28,061 nucleotides of DNA. It comes from an archaeon (GTDB lineage Archaea > Thermoproteota > Nitrososphaeria > Nitrososphaerales > UBA183). Where the stretch lies: contig JAJYNM010000044.1 in the NCBI GenBank assembly GCA_021786335.1, forward strand, positions 1 through 28,061, in the 5' to 3' direction. Position numbers and translations under genes: made by a program. Under the pieces are notes generated by a model, which saw nothing but the letters and a program-made list of their open reading frames with translations, made no database searches and was not told the origin of the DNA. Below are positions 1 through 8,565 of this stretch, one piece after another. Each line of letters opens with the position of its first letter. Positions within the stretch are counted from its first letter, which is position 1.

Positions 1-774
1 TTCCAGCAGTGGTGGCGTTTCACCTACTTCCCGAAGTTTCATTCGACAAATTGGAGGGCGCTAGTCCTCGCTGACATGGGGCTCGATTCGAGAGATGCGC
101 GGACCAGGAAGATTGCCGGGACTATACTAGATTACAGGCTTCGGCTCGGCTCGCCTTTCAACTACTTCCATGAAGAGGTGTCTATCTCTGGAAACACGGC
201 GCGCATGCTGACCCGATTCGGGTACGGCGACGACCCCCGGGTCAGGAGGCTCTATGACTGGCTCGTCGAGGACCAGCGCGAGAACGGCGGTTGGAACGGC
301 GAACAAGGCGTTCCCGGAACCCTGGAGGGGTGGGAGGCCCTCGCGGCATTCGCGTGTGTCCCCAAGTCGAAGCGCTCGCCCAAGATGACGGAGGCGATCA
401 ATCGGGGAGCGGAATTCTACCTCCAACACAAGCTGTTCGAGGAAGGCGGGAAGCACCCTTCGTGGTTCAGGCTCCATTATCCCACTCACTATTTCTATGA
501 CATCCTCGTCGGGCTTGACATTCTCACTCAGCTAGGATACTCGGGTGACCGGCGGCTGAAACCTGCACTCGAGCTCCTCAACAAGAAACGCCGACAGGAC
601 GGGACATGGGTTCTTGAAAGCGTGCACCCTGATACCGTCAAAGGATCCGAGTACGCCACGGAGAAGGGTTTGCTGCCGCTGGTAGTCGAGCCTGCCGGCC
701 GGCCAAGCAAGTGGATTACGCTCACAGCGCTTCGCGTTCTGAAACGCGTCAAAGATTCAGAACCAGGAGCTTGA
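1..774 (+). CDS. Alpha/alpha-toroid (terpenoid-cyclase/prenyltransferase-like) protein, 5' partial
   Basis: The frame is open from the first base and ends at TGA 772-774, so the gene is cut by the window edge; the first internal ATG is at 76, but coding-like sequence (WWRFTYFPKF...) continues upstream of it. The protein has aromatic and Gly-rich segments typical of alpha/alpha-toroid repeats (DQRENGGWNG, the PTHYFYD...LDILTQLGY stretch, KKRRQDGTW), as in squalene-cyclase and prenyltransferase-beta folds. I see no DXDD cyclase motif and no zinc-ligand set in the visible part, so an enzymatic role is not established. It may be one of the widespread uncharacterised archaeal and bacterial proteins with this fold. 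The fold is an inference from repeat character; function unknown. Confidence 0.7.
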   Translation, partial: FQQWWRFTYFPKFHSTNWRALVLADMGLDSRDARTRKIAGTILDYRLRLGSPFNYFHEEVSISGNTARMLTRFGYGDDPRVRRLYDWLVEDQRENGGWNGEQGVPGTLEGWEALAAFACVPKSKRSPKMTEAINRGAEFYLQHKLFEEGGKHPSWFRLHYPTHYFYDILVGLDILTQLGYSGDRRLKPALELLNKKRRQDGTWVLESVHPDTVKGSEYATEKGLLPLVVEPAGRPSKWITLTALRVLKRVKDSEPGA

Positions 775-908
775 ATCCAGAATCACAAGTTCCCCACTGC
801 ACTCATTCTGTCCAATGACTGGATGGGAGGGAACAGTCTACCGGTCCACCAACTAGCCAGAATGCGGCTCTTCTGATTAGTCGGGATTCATTTTGGGCTA
901 TTGTATAA
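775..908. other. Intergenic spacer, no gene seen
   Basis: This stretch separates the convergent end of the toroid protein gene from the 3' end of tRNA-Arg. I see no open frame with the codon bias of the neighbours and no RNA gene. Confidence 0.5.
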
Positions 909-998
909 CGGGCCCGGTGGGATTCGAACCCACGGTCTCTGAGCTTTCGCACTTCAGCTTCGGAGGCTGACGCCCTGTCCGTGCTGGGCTACGGGCCC
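909..998 (-). tRNA. tRNA-Arg(CCG) with a probable 15-nt variable-loop intron
   Basis: Read on the minus strand, a 7-bp acceptor stem (GGGCCCG/CGGGCCC), 4-bp D stem (GCCC/GGGC), 5-bp anticodon stem (TCAGC/GCTGA), loop CTCCGAA and 5-bp T stem (GTGGG/CCCAC) with TTCGAAT loop all form. The anticodon at positions 34-36 is CCG, which reads the Arg codon CGG. Position 909 is the discriminator G. Between the anticodon and T stems lie 20 nt instead of the usual 5. Removing 15 nt (937-951) leaves a normal AGACC variable loop and a mature tRNA of 75 nt with discriminator. CCA is not encoded. The TATA-like box at 1022-1029 is centred about 27 nt upstream of the 5' end. Confidence 0.93.
937..951 (-). other. 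Probable tRNA intron (bulge-helix-bulge) in the variable loop
   Basis: Exon bases CTGA (954-957) can pair perfectly with intron bases TCAG (939-942), giving a 4-bp central helix. It is flanked by 3-nt bulges AG|T and AG|A, and the intron interior is GC-GAAA-GC, a tiny tetraloop hairpin. This is the geometry recognised by archaeal tRNA splicing endonuclease. Cutting after the second base of each bulge removes 15 nt and joins a canonical AGACC variable loop between tRNA positions 45 and 46. The CTGA strand is also the 3' side of the anticodon stem, so pre-tRNA and mature folds compete. The outer helix is weak (one G-C pair), so this is a minimal motif. Confidence 0.8.
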
Positions 999-1021
999 GG
1001 GGAACCCACCAATTGACCACG

Positions 1022-1029
1022 AGTTAAGC
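1022..1029 (-). promoter_or_regulatory. TATA-like box for tRNA-Arg
   Basis: CTTAACTC on the minus strand is centred about 27 nt upstream of the tRNA 5' end. It lies in the short gap between the tRNA and the stop of the upstream MFS gene. Confidence 0.55.
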
Positions 1030-1043
1030 GCACTCCCTCCGGC

Positions 1044-2276
1044 TTACTTCCCTGACTCTGCTGTCGTCCCGGGAGGGGGCCTGTACCTCCTGAAGAACCA
1101 CCAGTAGAGGCCGAGGTTGAGCCCCAGCACGACCGCGTACAGCGCGAACGGATAGTCGATGGCCATGGGGTCTGCGTCCACCGCCGCGAACTCGAACCCA
1201 GAGAAGTAGGTCCCGCCTGAGGACGCGACCAGCCTCGTCGTCTGGTTGATGCCGAAGGCTGTCCCTCTCTCCCTTTCAGAGACCATGTCCATCATCGCGG
1301 CCTGCTGGACTGGGAGGGCCATCACCCTGGTGGCCGGGAGGAGGAAGTAGATGAACAGGGATACCGGGAAGAGTCGTACAAGCGGCATAATGACAGAAAG
1401 CGCCACCGAAAACCCGCGGGTGGCGATCATCCCACGGAGGAATCCAAGCTTCTTCTCTATCCTCGGAGCGAGGAGGAGCGCGAAGGAGGCTATGAGCCCA
1501 GACGTCGCAGCATACACGTTCATCTGTTGCCTCGTCACGGAGTAGAGCAAGATGAAGAAAGGGATGAGGAATGGGGTGATCAGGCCCTGGCTCAGCCCGT
1601 TCAGCATCCCGGTGAGGCTGAACTTGCCTATGACGGCCCCGGACTTCAACGTGAAGCGGCGCCTGGCAGACCTCTCCATCCTCACGAGCGGGGTGATGAG
1701 TACCGAGGCCGCGCCGAGGACGGCGGCGACAGCGAACACCTCCTGTATCCCTCCGAACCCCCCCAGATAGGCGCCGGCGGCGGCTGCTACGCCTGATATG
1801 AACGACAGGAGCGAGTAGTACCTGGTCCTGTCTTTCCTCGAGGTGAGCTCGGTGGTGAGGACTGACTGTATGGGCTGGGCCGCCCCACCCACCCCTCCGC
1901 CGGCGAGGGAGCCCGTGGCGGAGATTCCGCCGACGACGGCCGCGACGAAGAGCGAGGGGACGCTCGTGCTCGCCACCACCAAGAAGGCGGAGAGGGGGAG
2001 CAGGGCGAGGGCGACCACGAAGGTGACTCTCCTCCCCACTAGGTCCGCGGCTATTCCAATCCCGAGCCCTAGGAAGGCCGTAGCGATGGTCGCAGAGGCA
2101 TACATCACGCCAAGGAGGTCCGCTCCCAGGTGGAGCTCCGTGAGCACGAGGAAAGGGAACGCGACGTTGATCATCCCAGCTGAGACGCTCCTGAAGACCC
2201 GCAAGGTAGCGAGGTAGGCGAGGGAGCGCGTGTCCGTCGCCCTTCCGTCCTCCTGGTCCTTGCCCGTGCTAAGCAT
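1044..2276 (-). CDS. MFS permease, 12-TM
   Basis: A 410-residue, strongly hydrophobic protein with about 12 predicted membrane segments and a loop 2-3 motif A (residues GIAADLVGRR: the conserved G-x-x-x-D-x-x-G-R-R pattern). The family is the major facilitator superfamily of secondary transporters; the substrate cannot be read from sequence, and efflux of small molecules is a common role. The central cytoplasmic loop carries a basic RMERSARRR stretch, and the C-terminus ends FFRRYRPPP, both consistent with inside-positive topology. ATG 2276 sits about 30 nt from a TATA-like box (2301-2310), indicating a leaderless mRNA. It is divergent from the ABC exporter pair. Confidence 0.85.
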   Translation of the reverse strand: MLSTGKDQEDGRATDTRSLAYLATLRVFRSVSAGMINVAFPFLVLTELHLGADLLGVMYASATIATAFLGLGIGIAADLVGRRVTFVVALALLPLSAFLVVASTSVPSLFVAAVVGGISATGSLAGGGVGGAAQPIQSVLTTELTSRKDRTRYYSLLSFISGVAAAAGAYLGGFGGIQEVFAVAAVLGAASVLITPLVRMERSARRRFTLKSGAVIGKFSLTGMLNGLSQGLITPFLIPFFILLYSVTRQQMNVYAATSGLIASFALLLAPRIEKKLGFLRGMIATRGFSVALSVIMPLVRLFPVSLFIYFLLPATRVMALPVQQAAMMDMVSERERGTAFGINQTTRLVASSGGTYFSGFEFAAVDADPMAIDYPFALYAVVLGLNLGLYWWFFRRYRPPPGTTAESGK

Positions 2277-2300
2277 TGCAGGGCCCCGCCCGGGTTGCTC

Positions 2301-2310
2301 GCTATAAAGC
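2301..2310 (-). promoter_or_regulatory. TATA-like box for the MFS gene
   Basis: GCTTTATAGC on the minus strand is centred about 29 nt upstream of ATG 2276. The same bases read TATAAA on the plus strand and could also serve the divergent ABC operon through a longer leader. Confidence 0.6.
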
Positions 2311-2323
2311 GGGGCGTTCGCCT

Positions 2324-2331
2324 GTTTTAAG
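2324..2331 (+). promoter_or_regulatory. TATA-like box for the ABC exporter operon
   Basis: GTTTTAAG is centred about 33 nt upstream of GTG 2361. This favours GTG 2361 over the upstream TTG at 2340, which would lie between the box and the expected transcription start. Confidence 0.45.
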
Positions 2332-2360
2332 AAGAAGATTTGGGGGGCCGCAACTCAACG

Positions 2361-4124
2361 GTGCGTAACACGTTCGAGAGGTACATACGTCTGGTCGCCT
2401 TGGTGAAGAGGCACTGGCAGATAGCGACGGTGATGGTCGTCTGCGTCACGGCCCTCACAGGGTTCAGGGTGCTGGTGCCTTTCCTCACGGGCGCAGCCAT
2501 AAACGACATAGTGGGGAGGTCCCCTGTCTCGTCCGTAGCCTCGCTCGCGGTGGAGATAGTGGCGGTGAGCGCCGCCGCCGCAGCCTTCAGCTTCGGGCTC
2601 AGCTACGGTGGGCAGGCCCTGGGGCAGAAGCTAATCTACGACATCCGGAACACCATCTTCACTTCCATCCAATCGCAGTCTTTCAGCTTCTACGACCGAA
2701 ACGAGACCGGTCAGCTGATGTCGAGGGCTACTGGAGACGTGGAGGCGGTCCGCAGGTTCGTCTCCTTCGGCCTCGGGCAGTTCCTCTCGAACGCTTTCCT
2801 CGTAGGAGGGGTGATCGTCTCCCTGTTCTATCTTAACTTCTTCCTGGCCGCCATCGTATCCGTCGTCTTCCCGCTCATCCTCTTCCTCAGCTGGAGGTTC
2901 AGCAAGACCCAGGGCCCATTCTGGCGGCTCACCAGGAGGAACTACGGCGCGATGAACTCTGTCCTCCAACAGAACGTCACAGGGGCGCGGATCGTGAGGT
3001 CCTTCACAGCGGAGGACGGCGAGGTTGCCCGCTTCGCGGCCACAAACCAGGCATACAGGGACGGCATCGTGGGCTCTTCCGCGATCAGGGCCGTCTACGT
3101 CCCACTCTTGAGCCTCGTCATCAGCCTCGATCTCGCGGCGCTGTACTACCTGGGCGGCGGGCGGGTCATCGCAGGGACGATCACGATAGGGGAACTCGTA
3201 GCGGCCGCGAACCTCCTCGCGCTCCTCTCGGGGCCAAGCAGGTTCCTGGGGCAGCTCATCCTAATCGGGCAGAACGGCATGGCCGGGTTCGACAGGATCC
3301 TCGAGATAGTCGACGCGAAGTCGGAGGTGAAGGAAAAGCCGGAAGCTGTGCACCTCGGCGCGGTTAATGGAGAGATACGCTTCGAGAACGTCAAGTTCGG
3401 ATACCGAGCCGGTCGTGAGGTGCTGAAGGGGGTCAGCCTCGTCATCCCGCCGGGCCAGGTGGTCGCCTTCGTGGGGCTCTCCGGCTCAGGGAAGACCACC
3501 ATGGCGAACCTCATCCCGAGGTTCTACGACGTCACCGAAGGGGCGGTGATGATAGACGGGAAAGACGTCAGGGACCTCGCCCTGAAGTCTCTCAGGGGGT
3601 CGGTGGGGCTCGTGAGCCAGGACATCTTTCTCTTCTCGGCCACGATCAGGGAGAACGTCAGCTACGGGAGGACCGACGCCACCCAGGAGGACATAGAGAG
3701 GGTCTGCAGGCTCGCCCGCGCGGACGAGTTCATCGACCGGTTCCCGGAAAGATACGACACCCGGGTCGGGGAGAGGGGCGTCACCCTCTCGGGGGGGCAG
3801 AAGCAGAGGATCGCGATCGCCAGGACTCTCTTGACCGACCCGAGGGTCCTCATCCTGGACGACTCTCTCTCCAGCGTCGACGCGGGGACCGAGTACGCCA
3901 TCGCCGACGCGCTGAAGGAGGTGGTCCGGCAGAGGACCACCATCATCATAACGCAGAGGCTCTCGACCCTCAGGCTGGCCCAGCGGATAGTGGTGTTCGA
4001 CGGGGGGAGGGTGGTGGAGGACGGGGTCCACGAGGAGTTGTTGGCGCGCAACGGCACCTACGCCAAGCTGTACCGTTCGCAATACGCGCCGCAGGAGGTC
4101 CGGGCCTCGGAGGCAGACGACTGA
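2361..4124 (+). CDS. ABC exporter subunit with a degenerate catalytic site (TMD-NBD)
   Basis: A half-transporter of 587 residues from GTG 2361 (594 from TTG 2340). A six-helix type IV exporter membrane domain (about residues 1-320) precedes a nucleotide-binding domain. Walker A is GLSGSGKTT (372-380), the signature LSGGQKQR (476-483) is canonical, and Walker B reads VLILDD with Asp501 where the catalytic Glu normally is. The H-loop His is replaced by Gln532 (TQRLST). Loss of both residues, with a canonical signature, is the pattern of the regulatory half of heterodimeric exporters such as TM287/288. The stop overlaps the next ATG by one base, so the two subunits should be co-translated. Substrate unknown; drug or lipid export is typical. 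Confidence 0.9.
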   Translation: MRNTFERYIRLVALVKRHWQIATVMVVCVTALTGFRVLVPFLTGAAINDIVGRSPVSSVASLAVEIVAVSAAAAAFSFGLSYGGQALGQKLIYDIRNTIFTSIQSQSFSFYDRNETGQLMSRATGDVEAVRRFVSFGLGQFLSNAFLVGGVIVSLFYLNFFLAAIVSVVFPLILFLSWRFSKTQGPFWRLTRRNYGAMNSVLQQNVTGARIVRSFTAEDGEVARFAATNQAYRDGIVGSSAIRAVYVPLLSLVISLDLAALYYLGGGRVIAGTITIGELVAAANLLALLSGPSRFLGQLILIGQNGMAGFDRILEIVDAKSEVKEKPEAVHLGAVNGEIRFENVKFGYRAGREVLKGVSLVIPPGQVVAFVGLSGSGKTTMANLIPRFYDVTEGAVMIDGKDVRDLALKSLRGSVGLVSQDIFLFSATIRENVSYGRTDATQEDIERVCRLARADEFIDRFPERYDTRVGERGVTLSGGQKQRIAIARTLLTDPRVLILDDSLSSVDAGTEYAIADALKEVVRQRTTIIITQRLSTLRLAQRIVVFDGGRVVEDGVHEELLARNGTYAKLYRSQYAPQEVRASEADD

Positions 4125-5920
4125 TGGCCGCGCGCGGGATGTACATCAGCGACGAAGACCCCGACGCGAGGAAAGACAGGAAGTACAGCGACAGCTACCT
4201 CATCCGAAGGTTGGTTGGCTACGCAACGGGCTACAGGCGGGACCTCGCCATAACTATGGCGGGCCTGCTCTCAATCTCCGCCGTAGGGATCGTAGGTCCG
4301 GTCCTACTCGGGTACGCGGTCGACGACATGCTCTCGAGAAAGTACGGGGGCGTAGCCATCCTCGCCGGCTCCTACGCTCTACTCTACCTCGTCAACTACG
4401 TGGCGGACAACAGGAGGACCTACGCAATGCAGGTGGTCGGCCAGAACTCTCTCAGGGACATCAGGAGGGACGCCTTCGACCACCTCCAGCGCCTCTCCCC
4501 GTCGTACTTCTCCTCCAAGGAGACGGGGAGGATAATGTCCTACATAATGAACGACGTGGACGCCTTGGAGGACTTCGTCACCTTCCAGCTCCCACAGGTC
4601 CTGTCGGGGTTCCTGACCATCGCGTCGATCGTTGTCATAATGCTCTTCTTCAACGTCGACCTTAGCCTCGTCTCTTTCGTGGTGATCCCGGCGCTCGTCT
4701 TCACCACCTACGTCTTCCAGGGGCGGATCTCCAGGAGCTTCGTAGAGACCAGGAAGAAGATCGCAGCGGTCACGGCGAAGCTGCAGGAAGGGATAAGCGG
4801 GGTGAGGGTGACGCAGGCCTTCGTAAGCGAGGAGCGGGTCTCAGAAAACTTCGACACGGTGAACAACGAGAACATGCTCGCCAACCTGAGGGCGAACAGG
4901 TACACGTCGGCCTTCAACTCCATCGTCCAGGTGATCGAGTCGGTGGGCCTGGCCCTCGTCATCTGGTACGGAGCCACCGAAGTCCTCGCAGGCCGTCTCC
5001 TCGTCGGAACCCTCGTGACCTTCATGCTCTACGTGAACGCATTCTTCAACCCGATCATCCAACTTACCACCTTCTACAACTCGTTCCAGTCGGCGGTCGC
5101 CGGGCTCGACAGGGTGACCCAGCTCGTCAACACCGAGGTGGAGGTAAGGGAGCCAGCTGACCCCGAGGCCATCGACCCGCAGGCGGACTGGGGGGTCGAG
5201 CTGAGGGGGGTCACTTTCGGCTACACGCCGGGAGTGACTGTGCTCAAGGACGTCAACCTGAAGGTGGCCCCGAGGGAGGTCATCGCGATCGTCGGCCCGA
5301 CGGGGGCCGGGAAGTCGAGCATAGTCGGCCTCGTCCAGAGGTTCTACGACCCGCAGCGAGGAACGGTCCTGGTCGGAGGGGTCGACCTCAGGAGGCTAAG
5401 GTTCAAGGACTTCCGTGGGCGGATGAGCGTGGTCCCACAGGACCCTGTCTTATTCTCCGCCAGCATCGCGGACAACATCAGGTACGGCACCCCCGACGCC
5501 ACCATCGAAGATGTGAAAAGGGTCTCTAGGGCGCTTGGGGTGGACGAGTTCGTATCTTCCCTCCCAGAAGGATACGACACCTTAGTCTCCGAAGGGGCCA
5601 CCAACTTGTCCATGGGGCAGAAGCAGCTGGTCTGCTTCGCCAGGGCCCTCCTGAGGGACCCGAAGGTGCTCATCCTCGACGAGGCCACTTCAGGGCTGGA
5701 CCCGTTCACAGAGCTGATGGTCCAGCGCTCCCTGGCCCCCATGATATCAGGGCGGACCACCATCATGGTAGCCCACAGGCTGTCGACCATACGTCTGGCA
5801 GACAGGATAGTGGTCCTCGACCATGGGGAGATCGTGGAAGAGGGGACATTCAGGAGCCTGATGTCGAACCCGGGTGGGGTCTTCGCGAGGATGTACGCTC
5901 TCCAGTCGAAGCAGGACTAG
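4124..5920 (+). CDS. ABC exporter subunit with catalytic Glu and degenerate signature (TMD-NBD)
   Basis: 598 residues with the same layout as the preceding gene. Walker A is GPTGAGKSS with Lys397, Walker B is VLILDEATSGLD with catalytic Glu520, and the switch His551 is present (AHRLST). The signature motif is altered to LSMGQKQL (495-502). In a heterodimer with the upstream protein, the working ATP site would use this Walker A/B and the partner's canonical LSGGQ. The degenerate site would pair the partner's Asp501/Gln532 with this LSMGQ. The complementary defects are seen directly; the asymmetric mechanism is inferred from known heterodimeric ABC exporters. ATG 4124 is fixed by the TGATG overlap. 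Confidence 0.92.
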   Translation: MAARGMYISDEDPDARKDRKYSDSYLIRRLVGYATGYRRDLAITMAGLLSISAVGIVGPVLLGYAVDDMLSRKYGGVAILAGSYALLYLVNYVADNRRTYAMQVVGQNSLRDIRRDAFDHLQRLSPSYFSSKETGRIMSYIMNDVDALEDFVTFQLPQVLSGFLTIASIVVIMLFFNVDLSLVSFVVIPALVFTTYVFQGRISRSFVETRKKIAAVTAKLQEGISGVRVTQAFVSEERVSENFDTVNNENMLANLRANRYTSAFNSIVQVIESVGLALVIWYGATEVLAGRLLVGTLVTFMLYVNAFFNPIIQLTTFYNSFQSAVAGLDRVTQLVNTEVEVREPADPEAIDPQADWGVELRGVTFGYTPGVTVLKDVNLKVAPREVIAIVGPTGAGKSSIVGLVQRFYDPQRGTVLVGGVDLRRLRFKDFRGRMSVVPQDPVLFSASIADNIRYGTPDATIEDVKRVSRALGVDEFVSSLPEGYDTLVSEGATNLSMGQKQLVCFARALLRDPKVLILDEATSGLDPFTELMVQRSLAPMISGRTTIMVAHRLSTIRLADRIVVLDHGEIVEEGTFRSLMSNPGGVFARMYALQSKQD

Positions 5921-5955
5921 GGCCGCGCCTGAGCGGAGCCGAGGAAGCTCGAGAT

Positions 5956-5965
5956 ACACTTATCC
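5956..5965 (+). promoter_or_regulatory. TATA-like box for argS
   Basis: ACACTTATCC is centred about 29 nt upstream of TTG 5990. This supports that non-ATG start and a leaderless transcript. Confidence 0.45.
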
Positions 5966-5989
5966 TGACGGCGGGCGGAAGCGCACGCA

Positions 5990-7885
5990 TTGAAGTTCCT
6001 CGATTTCCAAGCAGAGGTAGAGGAGGTCCTGGCCGCCTCATGCCGCGACCTGGGTTACAAGGACGCAGGGATCGACGTCTCGCTCCCCCCAAGCGAGGCC
6101 TATGGCGACCTAGCGAGCGCCGTCCCGATTCGAATCGCCAGGGAGCACGGGAAGAAGCCTGCCGACGTCGCCATAGAGCTCGCGTCCAAGGGGATGGACC
6201 ACGCAAGAAAGTCGAGGTACATAGGCGCGGTCACCCCGCACAGGGGAGGGTATCTCAACTTCGGGATAAACCATCCACGCTTCATCTCCGAGTCCATCTC
6301 GGCGATAGCTTCCGGGGACCTAGGTAGAGTGAGGGAGAAGGGGGAGGTCGTGGCCATAGAACACACCAACGTCAACCCAAACAAGGCGCTGCACATAGGC
6401 CACGCCCGGAACCTCGTCCTAGGGGACTCCCTCGTGCGTGTGATGCGCTACATGGGGCACCAGGTCCAGGCGCTAAACTATGTCGACGACTCGGGTGCCC
6501 AGGTGGCTGACATCATCGTAGGGTTCAGGTTCCTGGGACTCCCCGACGAGGCGCCACCTGGGGTCAAGTTCGACGCATACTGCGGGGACAACGTCTACAC
6601 CAGGGTGACCAGGGAGTATGAGACCGACCCCTCTCTGAGGCAGAAACAGTCTCTGGTGTTGAAGGAGATCGAGGACGGGACCGGGGAGGTGGCGTCCTAC
6701 ACCAGAAGCATCGTGAGGAAGATACTCGCAGCGCAGCTGTCTACATGCTGGAGGCTCGGAGCCTCCTACGACCTCCTGAACTGGGAGTCCCAGATAGTCC
6801 ACGCGGGGATGTGGGAGAAGATCTTCGAGTCGCTGAAGAAGATGGGCTACGTGAAGTTCCAGACCGAAGGGGAGAACAGGGGGACATGGGTGATCCCGGA
6901 CCCAGAGACAGGCGAGGAGAAGGTCGTCGTCAGGTCGGACGGGACCGCGGTCTATGTAGCCAAGGACATACCGTATGCCGCCTGGAAGATAGGGCTGATC
7001 GGCGACCCGTTCGGGTACGAGGTCTACCCTCTGGACCAGCCGGGGGGGACGATGTACTCCACCACCCTGGACGGGAGGAAGGGGCCTGTCCGCTTCGGGG
7101 GCGCCCGGCTGGCGATATCTGTCATCGACACCAGGCAGAGCTACCTCCAAGGCATCGTTTCCAAGGTGCTAGACGAGTTCCGGGAGGGGTCTTCGAAGCG
7201 CTACCTCCACAGGAGCTACGAGGTGGTGTCGCTCTCGAAGAGGACCGCAGCCCAGTTGGGCTTCTCCATCGAGGGGGACTTCGCCCACATGTCAGGGAGG
7301 AAGGGCATCTACGTCAACGTCGACACGGTCCTCGACAGGCTCAAGGACAAGGCCAGGGCCGAGACGCGACGGAGGAACCCCTCAGAAAGGGACGACTGGG
7401 TCGCCGACGTCGCAGAGGCCGTGTCCGTGTCCGCGCTGAGGTACGAGCTCCTGAAGCAGGATCCTGACAAGATGATAGTGTTCGACATGGACGAAGCGCT
7501 GCAGTTCCAGGGCGACACAGGGCCCTATCTTCTCTACACCTACGCCAGGGCTAGGCGGATCCTGGACAAGTCAGGAGGGAGCCCACGTGTGGACGTAGCC
7601 TCGGCCGCGAAGCTGAGCAGGCCGCAGGAGCTCAGGCTGGCGAAGAAGATGTCCATGCTAGACCTCAGCGCCGAGGCAGCCGAAGAGTTCCTCTCGCCTA
7701 AGGAGGTCGCGCGGTTCGCCCACGACCTTGCCGTGGCTTTCAACGACTTCTATGAGAGCGTCCCAGTGAACAAGGAACCGGAAGCGGAGCTGAGAGACGC
7801 GCGGCTGGCGCTGGTCGACGCTGCGAGCAGGGTCCTGGCAGAGTCGATGCGGCTGATAGGTGTACCTGTGAAGGAGAGGATATGA
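5990..7885 (+). CDS. argS: Arginyl-tRNA synthetase
   Basis: A 631-residue class I aminoacyl-tRNA synthetase that charges tRNA-Arg in the cytosol. An N-terminal additional domain (about 1-110) is followed by the catalytic Rossmann fold with NVNPNKALHIGHARN (HIGH at 135-138). The KMSKS-equivalent MSGRKG is at 434-439. The C-terminal DALR anticodon-binding domain begins around QFQGDTGPYLLYTYARARRIL. Length fits the family. The start is TTG 5990, chosen from the TATA-like spacing and the sensible N-terminus (MKFLDFQAEVEEVL). The stop overlaps the next gene's ATG by 4 nt (ATGA), so the HAD phosphatase is translationally coupled. Confidence 0.96.
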   Translation: MKFLDFQAEVEEVLAASCRDLGYKDAGIDVSLPPSEAYGDLASAVPIRIAREHGKKPADVAIELASKGMDHARKSRYIGAVTPHRGGYLNFGINHPRFISESISAIASGDLGRVREKGEVVAIEHTNVNPNKALHIGHARNLVLGDSLVRVMRYMGHQVQALNYVDDSGAQVADIIVGFRFLGLPDEAPPGVKFDAYCGDNVYTRVTREYETDPSLRQKQSLVLKEIEDGTGEVASYTRSIVRKILAAQLSTCWRLGASYDLLNWESQIVHAGMWEKIFESLKKMGYVKFQTEGENRGTWVIPDPETGEEKVVVRSDGTAVYVAKDIPYAAWKIGLIGDPFGYEVYPLDQPGGTMYSTTLDGRKGPVRFGGARLAISVIDTRQSYLQGIVSKVLDEFREGSSKRYLHRSYEVVSLSKRTAAQLGFSIEGDFAHMSGRKGIYVNVDTVLDRLKDKARAETRRRNPSERDDWVADVAEAVSVSALRYELLKQDPDKMIVFDMDEALQFQGDTGPYLLYTYARARRILDKSGGSPRVDVASAAKLSRPQELRLAKKMSMLDLSAEAAEEFLSPKEVARFAHDLAVAFNDFYESVPVNKEPEAELRDARLALVDAASRVLAESMRLIGVPVKERI

Positions 7886-8517
7886 AAGGGCGGTTCAGGC
7901 TGGCGTCGTTCGACATGGACGGCACCGTCCTGGAGGGTAGCAGCAGCTGGGTAGCCATCCACAGGGCCTTCGGGACGGAACAGCTCGGTGAGGCATCATT
8001 GAAGCTCTACACCGAAGGGGAGATAGATTACATGGAGTTCATGCGGCGGGACATCGCGTCCTGGCCAAGGGGCGTCACCAGGGGCCAGATCGAAGAGATC
8101 CTTTCGCATTACAAGATCCGCGAAGAGGCGCCGAGGGTGATGGAGGGGCTGAGGGCGTTTGGGATGAAGACGGCCTTGGTGACGTCAGGGATAGACATCC
8201 TCGCCAGGGACGTGGCCAGAGACCTGCAGATGGACTATCTCATATCCAACGGGCTCCGCTTCAGCCGAGGAGGGGTCCTCCTCCCCACCGGGGTGGGACG
8301 GGTGGACCCTACAAGGAAAGACCAAGCGTACCTGAAGCTCTTGGAGAAGGCGGGGGTACGGGCCAGTGAGACAATCGCCGTGGGCGACACCGCCTACGAC
8401 CTCGCCTTCCTGAAGTCAGCCGGGATGGGGTTCATGCTCGCCCATACAGCCCGGGTCCCTGACCCAGAAATCATTCACATCCAGAGCCTGAGCGAAATCC
8501 TGAACCACTTGGGGTAG
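7882..8517 (+). CDS. HAD-family phosphatase, SerB-like
   Basis: A 211-residue haloacid-dehalogenase hydrolase. The nucleophile motif FDMDGT puts Asp11 and Asp13 in place, motif II is VTSG, and the metal-binding motif IV is GDTAYD (Asp169, Asp173). A helical cap lies between residues 16 and about 80. The layout resembles phosphoserine phosphatase (SerB), which makes serine from phosphoserine. A class V aminotransferase follows 48 nt downstream, which would fit a serine or glycine pathway, but HAD substrates are hard to assign and nucleotide or sugar phosphates are also possible. It overlaps argS by 4 nt. Confidence 0.85.
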   Translation: MKGRFRLASFDMDGTVLEGSSSWVAIHRAFGTEQLGEASLKLYTEGEIDYMEFMRRDIASWPRGVTRGQIEEILSHYKIREEAPRVMEGLRAFGMKTALVTSGIDILARDVARDLQMDYLISNGLRFSRGGVLLPTGVGRVDPTRKDQAYLKLLEKAGVRASETIAVGDTAYDLAFLKSAGMGFMLAHTARVPDPEIIHIQSLSEILNHLG

Positions 8518-8523
8518 GGAGAG

Positions 8524-8532
8524 CCTTTTTAC
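8524..8532 (+). promoter_or_regulatory. TATA-like / T-rich element upstream of the aminotransferase
   Basis: CCTTTTTAC is centred about 38 nt upstream of TTG 8566. A start site near 8555 would leave a 10-nt leader. The T-run could equally act as a terminator for argS and the HAD gene. Confidence 0.35.
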
Positions 8533-8565
8533 ATCAGAGGCCTGAGGTAAGCGCAGTGCTTTGAG

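Noticed and set aside
909..998. Type II tRNA (Leu or Ser) with a long variable arm
   Set aside because: The anticodon is CCG (Arg), the extra bases do not form a good arm stem, and removing 15 nt by a bulge-helix-bulge restores a normal class I tRNA.
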